A stretch of DNA of 14,919 nucleotides, taken from the NCBI GenBank assembly GCA_900767695.1, contig CAAGAC010000004.1:1-14919 (forward strand), given 5' to 3'. The DNA comes from an uncultured Succinivibrio sp. Lineage in GTDB: Bacteria; Pseudomonadota; Gammaproteobacteria; Enterobacterales; Succinivibrionaceae. Below the pieces are notes generated by a model that worked only from the letters and a program-made list of their open reading frames with translations, did no database searches and had not been told where the DNA came from. Both the position numbers and the translations under genes were made by a program. Positions 12,456 to 14,919 of the stretch are shown here, in pieces. The first letter of the stretch is position 1. Each line of letters begins with the position of its first letter.

Positions 12456-13979
12456 TTACTCCTCACTTGCTGTTTGACTGGACTTGTCGCCGAGCCTCGC
12501 CTCGCGCCTCTGGCGGATGAGCGAGTACACGATGACGAAGATGGTGAACACGAAGAAGAAGATGGCGATGGGATGGCTCATCCATTCCGTCGGGTTGATG
12601 TCGTAGTGCTGCACCGCGCGGCGGAAGTTGAGCTCGAAGATGGGACCCAGGATGAAGCCGAGGATCATCGGCACGTGCGGGATGCCCGCCTTCAGGAGCG
12701 CGTAGCCTGCCGCGCCGAAGACCAGCACAGACCAGACATCGAACATGCGGTTGGCGTTGCCGAACGCGCCCACGGTGCACAGCACCATGATGATTGGCAT
12801 GAGCCAGTACTTCTTGAGCTTGAGAACGCGGATGAAGATCCTGATGCCAAACAGCTCCAGGAGCAGCATCGCGAAGGCCGCGACGATCATCGCCCCGTAG
12901 ATGCCGTAGACGTCGGCGGCGCTCTTTTCAAAGATGAGCGGGCCCGGGGCAATCTGGTGGACCATGAGGCCGCCCAGGAGCATCGCGGTCGCAGCGTCGC
13001 CCGGTATGCCCAGGGTGAGCATCGGGATCATCGCGCCGCCGATGCCGGCGTTGTTCGCTGTCTCCGAGGCTACCACGCCGTCCATGATGCCGGTGCCGAA
13101 CTTCTCGGGGTGCTTGGAGGCGTTCTTGGCGGCGGTGTAGGAGAGCATGCCGGAGATGGCCCCGCCGATGCCCGGCAGGATCCCGATGACGATGCCGATG
13201 AAGGAGGAGCGCAGCATGTTCCACTTCTGCGCGAGGAACTCCCTCATGGTGAAGCCGAAGCCCTTGATCCTCACGTCCTGGTTCTCGATGGTCGCGTTGA
13301 TGGGCTTGCGCACCTCCTCGGCGGCCTTGATGACCTCGGTCACGGCGAAGAGGCCGATGAGCAATGTCAGGAGGGCAAAGCCGCTGTTGAGCTCGACCGA
13401 GCCGAAGGTGAAGCGCTTGGCAGAGTCAATCGGGGCCAGGCCCACGGTTGCGAGCATGATGCCCAGCAGCCCGCTCACGAGGCCCTTCACCAGATCCCGC
13501 CCTGTAAGGGAGATCACGAGGGAGAGCGCGCAAAGCGAGAGCGTGCAGTACTCGTAGGGGCCGAACTTGATGGCAAGCGCCGCGATGATCGGGGCTGCGA
13601 CCATCAGCACCACGATGCCGATGATGGTGCCGCAGAAGGAGAACACCACGCCGGTGCCCAGGGCCTTGCCCGCCTGGCCCTTGAGGGCCATCGGGCGGCC
13701 GTCGAAGGTGGTGGCGATCGACGAGGGCGTGCCTGGGATGTTCAGCAGGATCGCCGAGATGAGGCCGCCCGAGATGCCGCCGATGTACAGCGCCATCAGC
13801 ATGGACATGCCCTGCACCGAGGTCATGGTGTAGGTCACTGGCAGGAACATCACGATGGCCATGGTCGCGGTGAGTCCCGGGATCGACCCGAAGACGATGC
13901 CGACGAACACGCCGATGAAGATGAAGAGGATCACGAGCGGATCGAGGACGCCGCCGATGCCGGATAGGAACTCAGCCAT
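12456..13979 (-). CDS. tctA: Tripartite tricarboxylate transporter large membrane subunit (TctA)
   Basis: This 507-residue polytopic inner-membrane protein is of TctA size, with about 11-12 hydrophobic segments. The hallmark glycine-rich segment IVFGSIPGLTATMAIVMFLP lies near residues 28-47, followed by MALYIGGISGGLISAILLNI and PGTPSSIATTFDG (about 84-96). A second glycine/proline-rich repeat occurs in IVIGILPGIGGAISGMLSY and ASETANNAGIGGAMIPMLTLG. It forms the cation-coupled translocation channel with TctB. The ATG follows the tctB stop by 10 bp, and AAGGAG overlaps that stop codon, so the two are translationally coupled. A long frame on the opposite strand is only a high-GC shadow. Confidence 0.95.
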   Translation of the reverse strand: MAEFLSGIGGVLDPLVILFIFIGVFVGIVFGSIPGLTATMAIVMFLPVTYTMTSVQGMSMLMALYIGGISGGLISAILLNIPGTPSSIATTFDGRPMALKGQAGKALGTGVVFSFCGTIIGIVVLMVAAPIIAALAIKFGPYEYCTLSLCALSLVISLTGRDLVKGLVSGLLGIMLATVGLAPIDSAKRFTFGSVELNSGFALLTLLIGLFAVTEVIKAAEEVRKPINATIENQDVRIKGFGFTMREFLAQKWNMLRSSFIGIVIGILPGIGGAISGMLSYTAAKNASKHPEKFGTGIMDGVVASETANNAGIGGAMIPMLTLGIPGDAATAMLLGGLMVHQIAPGPLIFEKSAADVYGIYGAMIVAAFAMLLLELFGIRIFIRVLKLKKYWLMPIIMVLCTVGAFGNANRMFDVWSVLVFGAAGYALLKAGIPHVPMILGFILGPIFELNFRRAVQHYDINPTEWMSHPIAIFFFVFTIFVIVYSLIRQRREARLGDKSSQTASEE

Positions 13980-13989
13980 TTTCCGCTCC

Positions 13990-14496
13990 TTACTCGAAGA
14001 TCAGGCCCGCCGGCAGCAGCACGCCGAGCCAGTGGACGAAGGACACGTAGGCAATCGCGGAGACCGCGACGCCAAGGACGAGCGCAACCGCCGGGCGCCT
14101 CCTGCCCTTGGGCATGAGGATCAGCGTCTGCGCGAAGATGTAGAGGGCGCTTGAGATGATGAAGCCGCAAAGCTGCATCAGCGCCGCGTAGCAGAAGAGC
14201 GCCGCAAATGTCGCGATGACCTCGCGGTGCTCGACAATGAATGCCTTCAGGCTGAAGGCGGGGGAGGCCGCGCCGGCCTCCTTCCTGGGGCCCCTGAAGG
14301 CCCTTGAGATCAGGATCAGGGCGAGCAGCAGCAGGCAGGCGGCCCAGATCTCGGGCATGGTCCTTGAGGTGATCCCCGGCCCCTTGCCCAGGGCGCCGAA
14401 GCCCTTGAAGAACTTGATCTGCCCTGCCTCGGCCCAGTAGGCGACCGATACTGCCGCAAGGCAGATGCCGGTCCAGAAGTCGGTGCGGTTTTTCAT
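13990..14496 (-). CDS. tctB: Tripartite tricarboxylate transporter small membrane subunit (TctB)
   Basis: This 168-residue protein has four predicted membrane segments (about 8-22, 48-66, 91-110 and 140-165), plus a hydrophobic stretch at 113-128 that may be part of the third hairpin. It has the size and layout of TctB, the poorly conserved partner of TctA. The start is a typical MKNRTDFWTG with a GGGGGA purine run just upstream. It lies between the alcohol dehydrogenase gene (16 bp gap) and tctA (10 bp gap). Assignment rests on size, membrane topology and position more than on motifs. Confidence 0.88.
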   Translation of the reverse strand: MKNRTDFWTGICLAAVSVAYWAEAGQIKFFKGFGALGKGPGITSRTMPEIWAACLLLLALILISRAFRGPRKEAGAASPAFSLKAFIVEHREVIATFAALFCYAALMQLCGFIISSALYIFAQTLILMPKGRRRPAVALVLGVAVSAIAYVSFVHWLGVLLPAGLIFE

Positions 14497-14512
14497 GGTT
14501 TCCCCCTTTTGC

Positions 14513-14919
14513 TCAGGCGTTGGCCGCCAGGAGCTTCTCGTAGATGGAGCGCATGTCGTCCTTTGACATGGCCTTGGGGTTGTTGTTAAGAAGCCTCGTG
14601 ACCTTGGCCGCTCCCTCGACGAGATCGGGGATCGCCTCGGCGGTGATGCCCTTTGCCTTGAGATCGCAGCGGATCCTGAGATCAGCGTTGAGCTTGTAGA
14701 GCTCGTCCACGAGCGCGTCGCAGATCTGCTCCTCGCTCCTGCCCTCGGTCCTCACGCCGATGGCCCTTGCGATGTCCACGTAGCGGCCGCGGCAGGAGTC
14801 GCGGTTGAAGTCCATCACAAGCGGCATGAGGATGGCATTGGCCAGCCCGTGCGGGATGTGGTAGGTGCCGCCCAGCGGATAGGAGAGGGCGTGGATCGCG
14901 GTGGTGCCCGAGGAGGCGA
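14513..14919 (-). CDS. Iron-containing alcohol dehydrogenase, C-terminal part (5' end outside window)
   Basis: The visible 3' portion, about 134 codons, begins at the window edge with ASSGTTAIHALSYPLGG, then TYHIPHGLANAILMPLVMDF. It contains the family's metal-binding histidines in the HALSYP and YHIPHG segments. The remainder, with VRTEGRSEEQICDALVDEL and NPKAMSKDDMRSIYEKLL, fits the helical C-terminal domain of group III Fe-dependent alcohol dehydrogenases such as lactaldehyde reductase or 1,3-propanediol dehydrogenase. An internal ATG could be mistaken for a start, but the frame is open to the edge, so the gene is partial. It is 16 bp upstream of tctB and therefore probably co-transcribed, which suggests that the transported compound is, or is converted to, an alcohol, aldehyde or hydroxy acid. 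Exact substrate is unknown. Confidence 0.9.
   Translation of the reverse strand, partial: ASSGTTAIHALSYPLGGTYHIPHGLANAILMPLVMDFNRDSCRGRYVDIARAIGVRTEGRSEEQICDALVDELYKLNADLRIRCDLKAKGITAEAIPDLVEGAAKVTRLLNNNPKAMSKDDMRSIYEKLLAANA

Noticed and set aside
12432..13967. 511-codon plus-strand frame opposite tctA
   Set aside because: His/Asp/Glu-rich antisense shadow. tctA on the minus strand is unmistakable.
1..14919. CRISPR arrays, tRNA or rRNA genes, riboswitches, phage attachment sites
   Set aside because: No regularly spaced repeats, cloverleaf-like segments, rRNA motifs or recognisable aptamer cores were seen on reading either strand.

Overview
The window looks like a chromosome segment from a GC-rich Gram-negative bacterium, most likely a betaproteobacterium and possibly a gut-associated Sutterellaceae-type Burkholderiales. 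That placement is an inference. It rests on a tripartite tricarboxylate (TctABC) transporter with a Bug-type binding protein, a proteobacterial ManB-like phosphomannomutase, and high-GC codon usage beside AT-rich promoter regions.

Layout. (1) Bases 1-1300 hold an IclR-family regulator gene (290-1105) split by one in-frame TAG codon, preceded by tandem palindromes, then a possible 30-codon small gene (1202-1294). (2) Bases 1299-3141 are a decayed IS4/IS1634-superfamily transposase with a nonsense codon, a frameshift and no intact start. (3) Bases 3296-8645 form a mannoside-phosphorolysis locus on the minus strand. The operon manB - GH130 (mannooligosaccharide/mannosyl-GlcNAc phosphorylase-like) - GH130 (mannosylglucose phosphorylase-like) ends at a clear intrinsic terminator. 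It is followed by manA as a separate transcription unit. (4) A LacI-family repressor (8993-9994, plus strand) is divergent from manB. (5) A DeoR-family regulator (10446-11204, plus) lies next. (6) A minus-strand operon, iron-containing alcohol dehydrogenase (cut by the window edge) - tctB - tctA - tctC, converges on the DeoR gene and ends at a hairpin terminator.

How the genes fit together. GH130 phosphorylases split beta-mannosides with phosphate and release alpha-mannose 1-phosphate. ManB (phosphomannomutase) turns this into mannose 6-phosphate and ManA into fructose 6-phosphate, so the locus is a complete ATP-saving route from imported mannosides to glycolysis. Nearly the same 20-bp operator-like sequence sits in front of both manB and manA. 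At manB it overlaps the predicted -10 box. This suggests that the divergent LacI-type protein represses both units. No importer, mannobiose epimerase or mannanase is visible, so these must lie elsewhere.

The most interesting points are the shared LacI-type operators with possible second sites 92-99 bp away, a 9-bp hairpin that separates the only Shine-Dalgarno sequence of the second GH130 gene from its start codon, the single amber codons that interrupt the IclR gene and the transposase, and the unassigned small gene at 1202.
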